Of a stretch of DNA of 64,000 nucleotides, positions 34,551 through 46,163 are shown in pieces. The position numbers and the translations under genes were made by a program. The DNA is taken from the NCBI GenBank assembly GCA_014281115.1, contig JACONQ010000001.1, forward strand, positions 2,232,001-2,296,000, written 5' to 3'. How positions within the stretch are numbered: the stretch's first letter is position 1; each line of letters starts with the position of its first letter. Source of the stretch: Laburnicola sp. R22_1. Taxonomy: Eukaryota > Ascomycota > Dothideomycetes > Pleosporales > Didymosphaeriaceae. The notes beneath the pieces are model-generated. The model searched no databases and was not told the DNA's origin. It was given only the letters and a program-made list of their open reading frames with translations.

Positions 34551-35568
34551 TCACCAAACTGCCACGATACCCACAACAACAACGGCCAAACCCGACCAAG
34601 TCAGTTGTGCGAGCGGACTCGCTCCACCCTCACGAGGGATATTATTCGTTGCCGAGCCCCCAAGATACCACGACCCAATATCCGTCAATTCGCCCTTCTC
34701 AGTCAACATGGCAGCATTGTGCCCCACGTTCGACACATCGGATCGAAAAGAACCAAAGTACGAGTAGTGCGTGATATTGCTATACCACACCTGTTAGCCA
34801 ACAATTACTCTCGCGGCAGCCGGCAGAACGCCTAGAACGGGGCCGGAAGTGGGGGAGGGAGCCTTCTCACCTCCAATCATCAAACATCCTAACAGACTGA
34901 TTATAAAAAGCCTGCGTATCCTCCAAACTCTGCTTGCTAAACCCCCACTCCGTAACCCAAACCGGCATCTCGGGATACTTGTCGACAACCTGCCCAATCA
35001 TGGCTGCCATGCCCTCAAAACTACCATAAAAATGCACAGGCAGAAAGTCCGGATGACACTCGCTGTCGCAAGCCGTGAACCACTCCTCCAACCACGTAGT
35101 CCCATCGGGACTACCGGTGACGGCCGGAGCGCCCAGTTTGACGCCCTGCGCTTTGAGCGGCTCAAGCTGCCTTTTCCACTCTGCGGCTGCGTCTGAGGGG
35201 ATGAAGTTTGAGCCGCCCGTTGAAGGGGGTCCGTCTGGCTCGTTGAATCCGAGCACATGCGTGATGTTTGCGCCGTTCTTGATTTGTTCTCGTATCGAGT
35301 CAAGGAACGAGGTGCCCGAATCGCCTTCAACGGGCGGCCCCCAGAGCATCGGTACGAATTCAAAGTCGGCGTCGTTTTCGTACTCGGGTGTTGGTTCGTA
35401 TTGGTAGTTGTAGTACCATTTGAGATCGGAGCCGGGATGCGTCGTCCAGATCGTGTTGTCCTCGGGATGGTGTTCAGAGGGTACGAAACAGAGGCCGCGT
35501 TTGGATGAAGTGGATGCCGGGGCGAGAATGAAGAGTGCTGCCGTGGCAGCGTACCGAATGGATATCAT
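34551..35568 (-). CDS. GPI-anchored glycoside hydrolase family 128 (Asl1-like) beta-glucanase
   Basis: Exons 35568-34871 and 34779-34551 give 308 aa. A signal peptide (MISIRYAATAALFILAPAST) precedes a TIM-barrel. The acid/base Glu is E110 in VLGFNEPD and the nucleophile E207 in VWVTEWGF. The splice was decided by the family: joining to the acceptor TATAG at 34780 gives FDDWSNITHYSYFGSFRS, matching the expected spacing, whereas the earlier CAG acceptor 11 nt upstream shifts the frame. The end has the usual GSWYLGG block and a hydrophobic tail (LAVVVVGIVAVW) for GPI attachment. GH128 enzymes act on beta-1,3-glucan; a wall-remodelling role is inferred. Confidence 0.9.
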
Positions 35569-36628
35569 GCCGAAAAGTCCTAGTAAAGTTTGCAGGGAGA
35601 AAAGAAGCGACCGCTCAGAAGCGAAAGTAAATGCTTCATGCTGTGACGACTTTGTGTGTAAGAAGTTGTCAACCGACAATGTTAAGAACCGTATAATCGG
35701 CTTGAACGCCCTTCAGAGAGAGAAACCGCGCTCAACATCTGCGAACATTGGAAGCGCAAAGGCTTGAAAGAGAAAGAAACGACATCGAGGACAACAAATC
35801 CAGAGAAGGTCGAGAGGAGAAGGCAGAGTAATGTCCTGCTAGAAAACAAATATTTGCTCCCCGGGACAACCGAAATACCATATCGCAAAGACGACGCCAT
35901 CATGTCCCGTGATGGCTAGCTGCGATTATACCTGGCCGCACCATCTCTTATCGATGTTTATCAGACCTGAAATAGCCATTTTCGCTGCAGGAACAGCCAA
36001 CGGCGCCAGTAGTTGCGGGAGATGGACCCACGCACCTGCAGCTACGCTATCGAAAGGTCAGCCGGAAGCGATGGCGTCGTATGGACAATCTCTAGGCAAT
36101 ACATTCGCCTAGAAAGGCGCTGTCGCGATAACTTGGCACAGGGACCAACAAAGGCGCCAGTATTTCCTCCACCAACTGATGTCTACCTACGCACGCACGC
36201 ACGCTGAGCACATCTCAATAATAGTACACTCGATGCCATTCTCCTCTCCCTTGAACTAAACCTATCTGCTGCGCCGGGCCACTGGCCGCGCAACCCATCA
36301 ATTACAATAATCTGTACCGAGTCTATAGGCTAAACAAGATGACAAAAGGAAAGACGTTTGAGTCGTAGGGAGGGACATGCTAAAAAGTAGGTATTAGATC
36401 CTCTGTACCCGCAATTCGCGCCCATGCCCAAAATGCGAACCTCCTTAACTCTTACATATGAAGAATGGGAACACCAATGTTCCTGGAACCTCCCGGTTGC
36501 CATGCTTTAAAAAAGTTCCAGATGCAGACATATACACCACACCACATAGTATGCTGTGGCACCCCCAACTCGGTCGCGGAAAGTCGCGGAAAATATACAG
36601 TGGTTATTACTCCTAGGAAACCCGAAGC
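35569..36628. other. Intergenic region
   Basis: About 1.06 kb between two minus-strand genes. It holds the GH128 promoter and the 3' UTR of the Flc-like gene. No other gene or repeat is supported. Confidence 0.45.
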
Positions 36629-38906
36629 TTAGTATGCGTGTCCCTGATAACCTCCTTGGGGTTGCCATGGGCCGTGAGATGTGTATCTGCTCTGCTGCCC
36701 ACCCAAGTCAACCGAGGGCAACCGAGGTACTCGAGCATCGGGACTCGGGTTGCGGTCCACGCTGATGCTCCGGCCGTGACTTTCGCTCCTTCCAAAACCG
36801 GCAGCATTTGCGGCAAGGTACTCCTGATCGTCGTGGAATGACCGTCCACCGTTGTATGCAGTATTCTGTTCAGTGAGTGGGATAGGATCGTATCCGCGAG
36901 GGCCAGAGCCGGGCAAGATTGAGCCGCGCTTGTACTCTTGAGGATCCATAAGAAGCGAGTTGCGAGCGTCCAAAGGAGTAAGATTATCTAAATCACGTGC
37001 TTTTTCTACGTCCTCGTCAGTAATGTACATGGAATATGTCTTCGTATGCAACTCACCAGCCTCCTTTCTCTTCTTGCGGTGCGGGTTCTCCTTGCAACAC
37101 ATGATAATAGCGTTGACTGCAATCAAGATGGCCAAAAGACCAGTCAGGACGGCCTGCATGACGACCAACACAAGGCCGGTGACGGTTTTCGTGGTCTGAG
37201 TAACACCGAGCTCCTCCACAAAGATCAAAATGCACACGACGGAAAGGACACGGACGACTTGTATAATGATGTTGATCCAGTTTCCAGACTTGAGGGAGAA
37301 CGGGCGGTACCAGAGAAGGATAACGAGAAGGATGGATTCAACGATGAGCTGACCGGCCACTTGAACCATTCCATGGCCGTCTGCGCCGGCGATGACGCAA
37401 CCTCGAGCGAACATGTAGATGATCAAAGGAATGAAGAGCCACCAGTAACTCTTCTTGTAGTTCTCGTAGAAGATGCTATACTTCCTCCAGATCTCCTTGT
37501 TCTCGTACAAAGCCGCTGTGTCTCCGTCCATTCGCTTGAACTTTTGAGCGGTGCTCCAGATCTTCCACGTGAAGAAGGCAAGGACGAGGGTGAAAATGCC
37601 AAGTGTGATACCAGCCAGTAGCTTAGCAGCCCAGGAATCACCATTCTTGAACTGGTACACACAGTAGAGGGTCCAGATACCGTAGAGAAGGAGGATCAAG
37701 TTGGTGAGGGTCTTGGCAAGTGTCCACCAGTATCGCTTCCTGAAGCCAGTCAAACGTTTGGGAAAGTTGCCGCAAAGAGCCCATGTCTCAAGAATGACCT
37801 TGAACAAGAGAATTGCAACCGTGATGGAGGCAACAACGATAGCGAAGACGAGTAACACAGTCATGAAGGTGTTGCCGTTAGGTATGCTAAGCTCTTGAGC
37901 GTATTTCTTGATGCCCGTTCCAAACTCTTCAAGCTGGTTGCTTTCTTGGTTTGAATCGTCGGTTCCATTAGCATTAACGTCCAGCTCGTCACGAATCCAA
38001 AGCGCGGCGGCTTCGATGGCACGCTTGGTGACGTTGTTTTCGTCGCTTTTGTAGCTGATGCTCCTCAGGTACTCGACGCTGTCCTGGGTGAGGTTTCCAC
38101 CGGTCTTGTTGCGGAAATCGTCGATACCCTTTTGCGCGCTGTCCCACCCAATGAGCCCAGTGCTAAAAGCAAAGTTCTTGGAGAAACTCTGGTACACGCT
38201 GGGATACTCGACGCTCATCATGCCGTTGAGGGCCATGGACTGGAACCAGCCCATGACGTCACCGAAGTTGGGACTTGATGTTGCAGTGCCAGCGTGGCCT
38301 GCGCTCGCAAGGGCGGACAAGCTAGACACGGCCAAGGCGCCCGCTGCCATACCGGCCGCGACGTACTTGACGCTAGGAACATTGAGCGTCTTGCCGTTGC
38401 TGACGGTAGAAGTAATGCAAGCCAGCTGTTGTCCATCTTTGCCTTTGAGCTGTAATGTAGCCTGGCTATCCAGGTCCGGTACGTTGAAGGCAATGGACGG
38501 GATCTTGTCCATGTACGCATCTGGTATGGTCTGGACTCCTTTGGCGCCAAATGTGCCTTCGGGTACTGCAGAGTGTTAGCTTGCTTTCCCGAGCATCAAG
38601 AGCTGGAAGCCTACCTGGGCAGAGCTGGGGCACTTTTGTGTCTTCCTTGCAAGGGTCGAACTCGTTCTTGTAGACCTCTATGCCGTAGGCATTGACGACC
38701 AATGTAGCCATGACATCCTGCTTTTTCAAACTCGTACCCGACACATCAAACGTGACCTTTTTCGTCGCCTTGTCAAACTCGATGTTCATCCTGTTCACTC
38801 TGATGTCGGCGTCATCCTGGCAGGTCGTGTATCCGTTCGTCTTGAGTACGTCGCCGGCAAGAGCCCCCAGCGGCGCTGTTGCTAGTAATATAAATGGTGC
38901 GAGCAT
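36629..38906 (-). CDS. Flc/TRP-like membrane protein (flavin-carrier family)
   Basis: Exons 38906-38615 and 36629-38565 give 742 aa. The order is signal peptide (MLAPFILLATAPLGALA), an ML-like lumenal domain with paired cysteines (CQDDAD..., FDPCKED, LCP), then nine or so hydrophobic helices between about residues 175 and 560 and a cytosolic Ser/Pro/Gly-rich tail ending GGYQGHAY. This is the TRP_N plus TRP architecture of yeast Flc1-3 and S. pombe Pkd2, ER/Golgi or plasma-membrane proteins tied to calcium, haem/FAD transport and cell-wall integrity. Which Flc paralogue it equals cannot be decided here. A Met nine codons upstream (38933) is an alternative start; I prefer 38906 because it begins the signal peptide. 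Confidence 0.88.
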
Positions 38907-40628
38907 GGTGGGATATGAACTGTGGGCTCGCATGACGATCGTTTTTCGCCCGCAGGCGATGTGCGCGGTAGAAGGATCGATGGGGAAAACGGTCGACAGG
39001 ATAGCGGGAGGGCGAGGTGCGATGGGAATGCAGAAAACGGGTGTATTAAAGGCTGTAGGGCCGCAGGATCAACCTTTCTCGTGCCGGAATGGGTGTGTGG
39101 ACGAAGGGGAAGATGGGATGGAAAGCGAGCAAGCGAGAGCGAACTCGGTCGGCGAAGGACGAAGGTGTAGGTCCTAGGACGGTATGCAGGCTCGGCGGGA
39201 AAAAGCGAATGGAGCAGATGAAACGAGAGTCTGTGGTGGTGGTGGAGGTGGTGGGAGAGGAGAGATGATGGGGCGCGTGGAGGTTTGAGGCAGCCGCTGA
39301 AACCTGCCAACCGGCAGTGCCAGCGACAGGGGTGCGGAAGGCGAAGGCGAAGGCGACCAGGGGAAAGGGCAAGGCCGGCGCGGTGCCACGGCGATGTGAT
39401 GGTCTTTGCGCGATGGCCAGCAGGTCTGTAGGCTATTGCAGGCGAGGGAGGGTTATGGCGGGAGGCTGGAGCGCAGATGGTTGCAAAGGGCGTGAGGACA
39501 ACACAGGCAGGGCTTCTTCAAGCAGGGCGGCTCTAGCGTGGCCTCCAGGGCTATCCATTTTAAGCCATCACACTGCACCTGGATCAGGGGGAGCAGCACC
39601 GGCACGCTGTCAGCGCCACTCGTCGCCGCCAGCAACCAGCGTCACGCCCTCCCAGCGCTGCCCCAGCCTGCCATTGTTTCACGCTTCCGAGACTGCAACT
39701 CCTTAACGTGTGGCTGTGGCCGCAAAAATAGATGCTCGACCACTGGCCACGACCACCCGGCCACCCGACCACGCACCGATTCCTGCTGCTTGCTCCTGTC
39801 CAGCTGGCAGCTGCTGCTTCCTGCCGTCGACCGTCAACCCCAAGCCACGACCGTCCCCGTGCCCGATTCTAGACCTCGGCCCCGGGCCCTACCGCGGAAC
39901 GGCTGGCCCATCCATTATGTATGCAGTTATGCCTTTCACATGTACTGGCCTTGAACGCCATGTTTCTGACGGTTCAAACCTTGTGCAAGTATCGTGTTTC
40001 GATCGCATGCCGCTGCCAACGTCATCAATGCCAAGCTGTGCTCCATCAGCCACGCCCATGCTGCAAATCAAACACCGCCTCGACATGTCATCTCCACTTT
40101 CAATCACATTTCAATCACACAACAACAGTGCTTTCCGCCATCAAAGCAACATTTCGCGAGCCTACTCGCCCGTGTTTGTTTTCCATGTGTGGTGAACAAT
40201 TCTAGACCGGCCGGAATCCATGTCTCGCACATCGGACCTCCAAGCACAGGCACAACATCCGGCTTCGCGAGTCCGAGCGCTGTGAGAATTGCTTTCCGTG
40301 CAGAAATCGACAAGGAGCGTTCCTATAGATTGCGTGCAAGTGCCATGTTTGTAGCAGAGGCCTGATACACAATGTTTTAAAGTGGCTGGGTGAAAGCGCT
40401 TGTTGTTTACATACCGTGACGTCATTGGGTGCTCCGGCACCCCACAAGACCACGGTCGCGCCTGCCCACATGCCTAGTTCAGCTGCGACACGCTTTACCT
40501 AACAACGTGAACGTAGATAACCTCAATACTATATCACGTACGGCGCATTCGATCCCCGCGCGGAAACAAGAGCTATTGCAGCATCCTCGTCGAACCGTCA
40601 GCCTAGACATATAAAAGATATACTCGAG
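38907..40628. other. Divergent intergenic region, Flc-like gene / GH15 gene
   Basis: About 1.7 kb. The side next to the Flc-like gene is rich in GGTGG/CCACC-type runs (39230-39260), probably its leader. The centre (39.6-39.9 kb) is GC-rich, and the 40.4-40.6 kb end is A/T-richer. Short frames occur on both strands but none has coding features I can defend. Confidence 0.4.
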
Positions 40629-43387
40629 ATGCCGCAGGCATCCAAAAGTTCGAAAGATGCTCCGTCCCCCCGCACATCGACGGGTTATATGCCAGTGAGT
40701 TCATGTGGAGCAGCACCAGCTCATTAGTCTCCTGCAGTGCGTCGTTCGTACATACAAAATGCATGGACAGCCTATACGGAAACCGATCATCTGGTTGTAT
40801 TCTACTACGTGGTCGTTCTAATTCACTAGATTGAGGATTATGGCTTGATTGGGAACATGCGTACGACGGCTCTCGTTGCCACAGACGGAGTAAGCAGGCC
40901 CGGGATACGCTCGGTACTGGGGTGTTCGCTAATTATACTCCCAGGGAATAGATTTCATGTGCTGGTATGTTGGAAATATCGCTACCTGGAGGATATATGC
41001 TGACGACTACAGGCCTGATTTCGACTCACCGTCTGTCTTTGCTCGGATGCTGGATAAAGAGAAAGGCGGCCACTTCGCTATCAGTCCGGTGACAGGACAG
41101 CTTAGCACTACAAAGCAACATTACCTGCCGTCCAGCAATATAATGCAGACCCGGCATTTACATGAAGACGGAGTGATGAATGTCATCGACTTCTTCCCAC
41201 GGCCGAACAACAAAACGAACGATGCAGACTATCACGCTAAAGTGGTTCACGGTACGCAACGTGGAGAAGTATGCAATAGTCGCGACGAGCGAACCGACTT
41301 GAAAAAGTGGTTAGTCCGGCGTGTTGAATGTCTGAGGGGCCAGGTTGATGTTCATGTCGAACTGTTCCCTGCGTTTAGTAAGTACAGACTGCCATCCTAT
41401 AGCGAGAAACTCGACGAAAGAGATCTTGTTGCACTCGAATTAGTGCTCATATTCGTAGATTACGCACAAGATAAGCACACCACTGAGATCATTGCCCAAG
41501 GACAAACTCACCACAAGGCCATCTTCAAATCCGACAAACTGACTTTGGAACTTACGGCTATTGTCGATGGCGGTGACAACAGTGACCACGACTATCCATC
41601 TGTTGGTCTGGAGAAATCATCAAGCGCGACTCATCTTGGAGATGGCGTCGAAGCGCGTTTTCGTCTACGGGAAGGGCAGACGGTCGATTTCATTCTTCGT
41701 GAAACCGAGGATCAAGATTCAGCAGTCACAACAGCCGTGGTCAACGAGGTACAACAGACAACCCACAAATACTGGGCCAGGTGGATTGCGCAAAGCAAGT
41801 ATCATGGAAGATGGGAAGACGTAGTCAAGAGAAGCTTGTTCATTCTCAAACTCTTAACATACGAGCCTACAGGTGCAATCGTAGCTGCACCTACCTTCTC
41901 CCTCCCTGAGAATTTCGGGGGTAAGTAGCGACCACTCTCCCCAAGCACGCTCTTCGAGACTACGCTGACCGGGTATGCAGGCGGAAGAAATTGGGATTAT
42001 CGGTTCTCTTGGGTGAGAGACTCTTCGTTCACTATATACATTTTCCTTCGAATGGGGTTCATGAACGAAGCTGAAGCCTACACAAGCTTCATCTTCGAGC
42101 GTGTAGCTGAAGCAAAGGCCAAAAAGGGCGCCCTTCCAATCATGTTCACCATTAGAGGAGAGACGGATATTCCGGAGGTGGAGCTGTCCCACTTCGAAGG
42201 CTATCTCAGCAGCAAACCGGTTAGAATCGGCAACGGAGCAGCCTCCCACATCCAGTTGGTACGTGACATTGTGGTAGGACGGGCATGCATCAACTGACCC
42301 GTGTGCCACGGTTATAGGATATTTACGGTGAGCTTATGGACGGTATTTACCTCGCAAACAAGTTTGGCAAGCCGACTTCATACGATCAGTGGCTCTGTGT
42401 GCGCGATATCACAGACTATGTGTGTCAGATATGGCAGGAGAAAGACATGTCCATCTGGGAAGTCCGCAACGCTAAGCAGAACTTTGTCTACTCTAAGATC
42501 ATGCTTTGGGTCGCAGTTGATCGCGCCCTCCGCTTGGCCGACAAGAGATGCTTTCCATGCCCGTGCCGCGCGGAGTGGTACCGGGTGAGTGGCAGCAGTG
42601 CACATGATACTTTATGATTGATGGACGTTAACATGTCCTTCAGGTTCGAGACGAGATAATGGAAGAGGTCATGGTCAAAGGCTACAATCGTGAACTAGGG
42701 ACCTTTGTTCAAAGCTACGAGTCGAACGAGGTGTTAGATTCTGCTGTCCTGATCGCGCCGCTGGTTTTCTTCGTTGCTCCCACTGATCCCAGGTTCCTGG
42801 GGACTCTAGACCACATACTGAAGCCCCCAGAGAAGGGTGGTTTGACGAGTACTGGCCTTGTGTATAGATATAACTCCGCGAAATCGGACGATGGTAAGTC
42901 GGGAACTCTTTTAGGCGATGCATCCACTCGGTGAACCGGATGCAGCCAGTGTCTCAGCGCCCCAGCTGGTTTGGTTACACGAAAACGGCCAGCTGTCGGG
43001 GTGCGACGCTCAAGCATGAGTTTGCTTCGTTGCTTTCTGTTGACACGTATACAAACCGCTAACCGTGACAGGCGTCGGAGGGCAGGAAGGAGCTTTTAGC
43101 ATGTGTACGTTTTGGTTGGTGGAAGCGTTGACCAGGGTGAGCTCTTGCTCTCCATATTACGTTGTCCTCCGTACTAACACGCATAGGCCGGCGCCTACGA
43201 CAGCAGGTATCTCACCCAAGCCGTCACGATCTTCGAGAACGTACTGAGTTTTGGGAACCATCTTCACATGTTCTCGGAGGAAATCGCTCGATCAGGAGAG
43301 CAGTTGGGTAACACGCCCCAGGCGTTCAGTCACCTGGCACTCATTTCTGCTGCGTTCAACCTGGACAGGACGTTGGGAGGGAGATGA
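40629..43387 (+). CDS. Trehalase-like glycoside hydrolase family 15 protein
   Basis: Nine exons (40629-40694, 40830-40889, 40945-40964, 41013-41920, 41981-42258, 42318-42584, 42644-42893, 43072-43136, 43187-43387) give 704 aa. The first three small exons rebuild a TREH_N-type domain: [16 protein letters not shown], then [18 protein letters not shown]. The catalytic (alpha/alpha)6 barrel follows with [14 protein letters not shown], the general-acid Glu in [10 protein letters not shown] and the general-base region [10 protein letters not shown]...[13 protein letters not shown]. Both Glu are intact. There is no signal peptide, so it is probably cytosolic. Some bacterial relatives are trehalases; the fungal substrate is not known to me. 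The gene ends about 280 bp before the AT-rich block yet shows no RIP-type stops. Confidence 0.9.
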
Positions 43388-43659
43388 GAGTGAGTAGGAG
43401 CCCGCCAGCTTGGTTACGCAGCAGATGGCCTTGGTCCATGATACCTGCCTTTTGGCGCTACTAAAGGTAGATTCTTGTCCAGTGCTCATCGGAGAAAATG
43501 CATATCAGTGCATTGAGAAGAGAGTTCTTGAATATGTGTTGAGAGTACACTGCAGCCAGCGCGTACGCTCATACGCGAAGGTGCAAACGTGCGAAGATGG
43601 AGGCTGCCTCGCGGCTTTGTGAATGCAGCCTTGTCCCTTCGCCCGAGGCTGTTATACAC
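43388..43659. other. Transition zone into the AT-rich block
   Basis: About 270 bp of normal-composition DNA, including the GH15 3' UTR. Composition changes abruptly at about 43,660-43,690; downstream sequence is almost free of CpG and open frames. Confidence 0.6.
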
Positions 43660-43867
43660 ACTGACTTACGACTGCGTTAACTATAGGTTACTATTGGCTA
43701 AGTAGTTTTTTACAACTTTATTCTTTTTAAAGCTTATCTATTTTAGGCTACTTTTTTTTACTAGCTACTTTTTTATTTTATATACTACTAAAACTCCTTT
43801 TTAATAACTTTCCCTTACAGCGTTGTACCGTATACTAAAAGATCTGCGATGTTTCTCTTCCTAATAA

Positions 43868-43985
43868 AACTCCTTTTTATTAATTTCTTAAAACGCTTTT
43901 TTATATCTGTAATAGTAAAAGAAATAACTACTATTATTATAATCTTTTTATTAGAAACCTCTTAGTTATAAGAAAATTTAAACTT
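43868..43985 (+). mobile_element. Family A element, fragment with the 3' end
   Basis: Matches the terminal 115 bp or so of the A-tailed family described at 45,118 (AACTCCTTTTTATTAA, AAAACGCTTTT, ATTAGAAACC, CTTAGTTATAAGAAAA). I could not find a convincing target-site duplication; its left limit is uncertain. Confidence 0.5.
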
Positions 43986-44135
43986 TTTTATATAAATAAA
44001 GCTATATTTTATAACTATATATTATGGAAATAAGACTTTATAGTTAATACTTAGAGCTTATATAATATTTCTAAGCTTAGCTAAAATAGCTAAGAGCTTA
44101 TTTATATATTAGCCCTAATAGCCTTTTTCTCTTAT

Positions 44136-44209
44136 ATAGCTTTAATTTATTAAACATCTTTATCGTGTGGAGATTCTAACTAAGCTCGAGTCCGATAGCT
44201 TTAATTTAT
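44136..44209. mobile_element. 44-bp insertion with 15-bp target-site duplication (family B end)
   Basis: ATAGCTTTAATTTAT occurs at 44136-44150 and again at 44195-44209, flanking exactly 44 bp that start TAAACATCTTTATCG and end GAGTCCG. The same 44 bp, with four differences, form the left end of the 1,262-bp insertion at 56,541. The shared part contains GTGTGGA near its left and GTCGAGTCCG or GCTCGAGTCCG at its right, the latter reminiscent of a Pol III B box, though weakly. This is an extremely short insertion for a TSD of that length. Identity unknown. Confidence 0.65.
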
Positions 44210-45103
44210 ATTTTAGCTTCTTAAATTACTATTTCTAGCTTATTTTTTTATAGTTATAAGTCTAGCGCTTTAGAACTATAGAATAATTCGCCCTATATAG
44301 TATATTTTACTAGAATTTTAATTTAGAACTTTAATTATTTTTATTCTTATTATTATCTTTCTATTCTAAGCTTATTTTATATAATAATAACTTTAGATTT
44401 TATTTTATTAACTACTTATTATATTCGTACACTATATAGGCAAGAGCATCTAAGGATATTAAGGTTTTAATATTATCGCATAATAGTATTATATAGAGAT
44501 TATATAATGCCTGTACGTAGTAGCCTATACACTATAAGATTTTCTTCTTTCTATTTATACTCTTTCTAGAGATAAGTAATTAATAATAAGTTATTCTATT
44601 ATATTATCTTCTTTTTTATACACTTACCCTATACACGCTTTATACTTACTAATATAAAGTATTAGATATTAATATCTATATAGCTAGCTATAAAGTATCT
44701 ATTTAATACTATTTACTAGTTAACTAACTCTTAACTATAAATTAGTAAAAGTAAAGATAAATTATACAAGTTATTATTAGCTATATAATTTATTTTATTA
44801 TACTTTATCCTTTATATATAAGAGGATAGTAAATTAAACCTTTATAGAGTTAGTAAGTAACTATTACTACTATATAAAATAAAAGAAGCGATTGTATAAA
44901 ATATATAAAACTTATCCTTATTTATAGAAATAGCAGATTAACTCTTTTATTAAGTTAGTAAGTAAATATTACTACTATATAAAATTTAAAAGAAGATAGT
45001 ATACTAAGCATACTACTAGTAACTATATAAATATATAGTTAGATAATAATAAACCCTAATAAAGTGTAATTCTTTATATAACTAATCTATTAAATAAACT
45101 AGT

Positions 45104-46163
45104 TATATAATAACTACGTTGCATTATTTATTTAGTGTTAATTACCCTTTTTAATCACATTTTTAAGCCTGCGTAGGTTAGGCTAGAAAGGCCGCTCTAG
45201 TCTAGCGTCTAAAAATATAATCTACTCCTAGTCTTCGCTAACGCAATAGTAGTTACTATACACTCGCCCTACTATTTATAAGCGCTCTAACGCCTATTAA
45301 AAGTTACTTAAAGTATATATAGAAAACTAACTTTTACTTCCTTACTATTATTAGTAATATGCTTACTAGCTTACTATCTAACGCTATAATTATAAGGATA
45401 TAATATATCTATATAACACTCTTCTTCTCTAGTAACTTATTAATAAATATCTTTTCTTGCCTTTTAACCTTACTCTTTATTACTACTATTCTAATCTATA
45501 GTAATATAAGAAACTATAGTAGGAGCTCTACGCGTCTATTATAGCGCCTATAGTTACTAATCTATTACTAGCCTAACTAGTATACTAGAACTATCTTATA
45601 TAAAGTAAGGTATACCTTTTACTTTAACTTATTAATAATCTTCTAAATAGAGCAGTATTCTAGTGTGAATCTAGTGTTTTTAGATAGATAGATTAGTGTG
45701 TACTTTTAGGCGGCGTTAACCGCAATTTTAGTATTAGGGCTTAGAAGGATAGTAGGAAATAGAGCAATAGCAGTAGAAGTCTCTTTAAGGTTAACTTTAA
45801 TATAGAAATAAAGTGTTAGTGTATCTATAGTATATAAGCTCCTACCTAGCATATATTTTATAATAGCACAAACCTACTAATATAGCTATTACTAGCAATC
45901 TTTAGAAATAATAGTAAAGAAGATAATAGTTATAGCGTTATAGCCTTACGGATAGTTTTGCATATAGATTTTTTTTTAGTTACAGTAGGCGCGCTAAGCC
46001 TACTAAGCTCGCTTAGCTTACTTATAATACGCTAACCCCTTTTTATTAACACTACCTTAAAATGCGTTTCTGTGTTAATAAAAGTAGGAAGGATAACTGC
46101 TATTATTATAATAATTTTATTAGAAGCCCCTTAATTGCCAAAAAAAAACTATATAATAACTAC
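45104..46163 (+). mobile_element. Family A element, long copy 1 (1,032 bp) with 14-bp TSD
   Basis: TATATAATAACTAC at 45104-45117 is repeated at 46150-46163. The insert 45118-46149 starts GTTGCATTATTTATTTAG and ends with a tail of nine A. The long copy at 49,208 begins at the same sequence, so both are probably full length. A 3' A-run, a variable-length TSD above 10 bp and 5'-truncated sister copies resemble target-primed (LINE/SINE-type) insertion. No terminal inverted repeat is visible. The antisense strand carries a RIP-broken frame (see findings). Confidence 0.75.

Noticed and set aside
11245..43387. Trehalose metabolism cluster (TPS2 plus trehalase-like GH15)
   Set aside because: The genes are about 27 kb apart with many unrelated housekeeping genes between; co-location is not evidence of a cluster.
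43767..43991. 10-bp TSD (ACTTTTTTAT) around the first family A fragment
   Set aside because: The match is a T-run in AT-rich DNA and the inferred insert does not start where the homology does; chance is likely.
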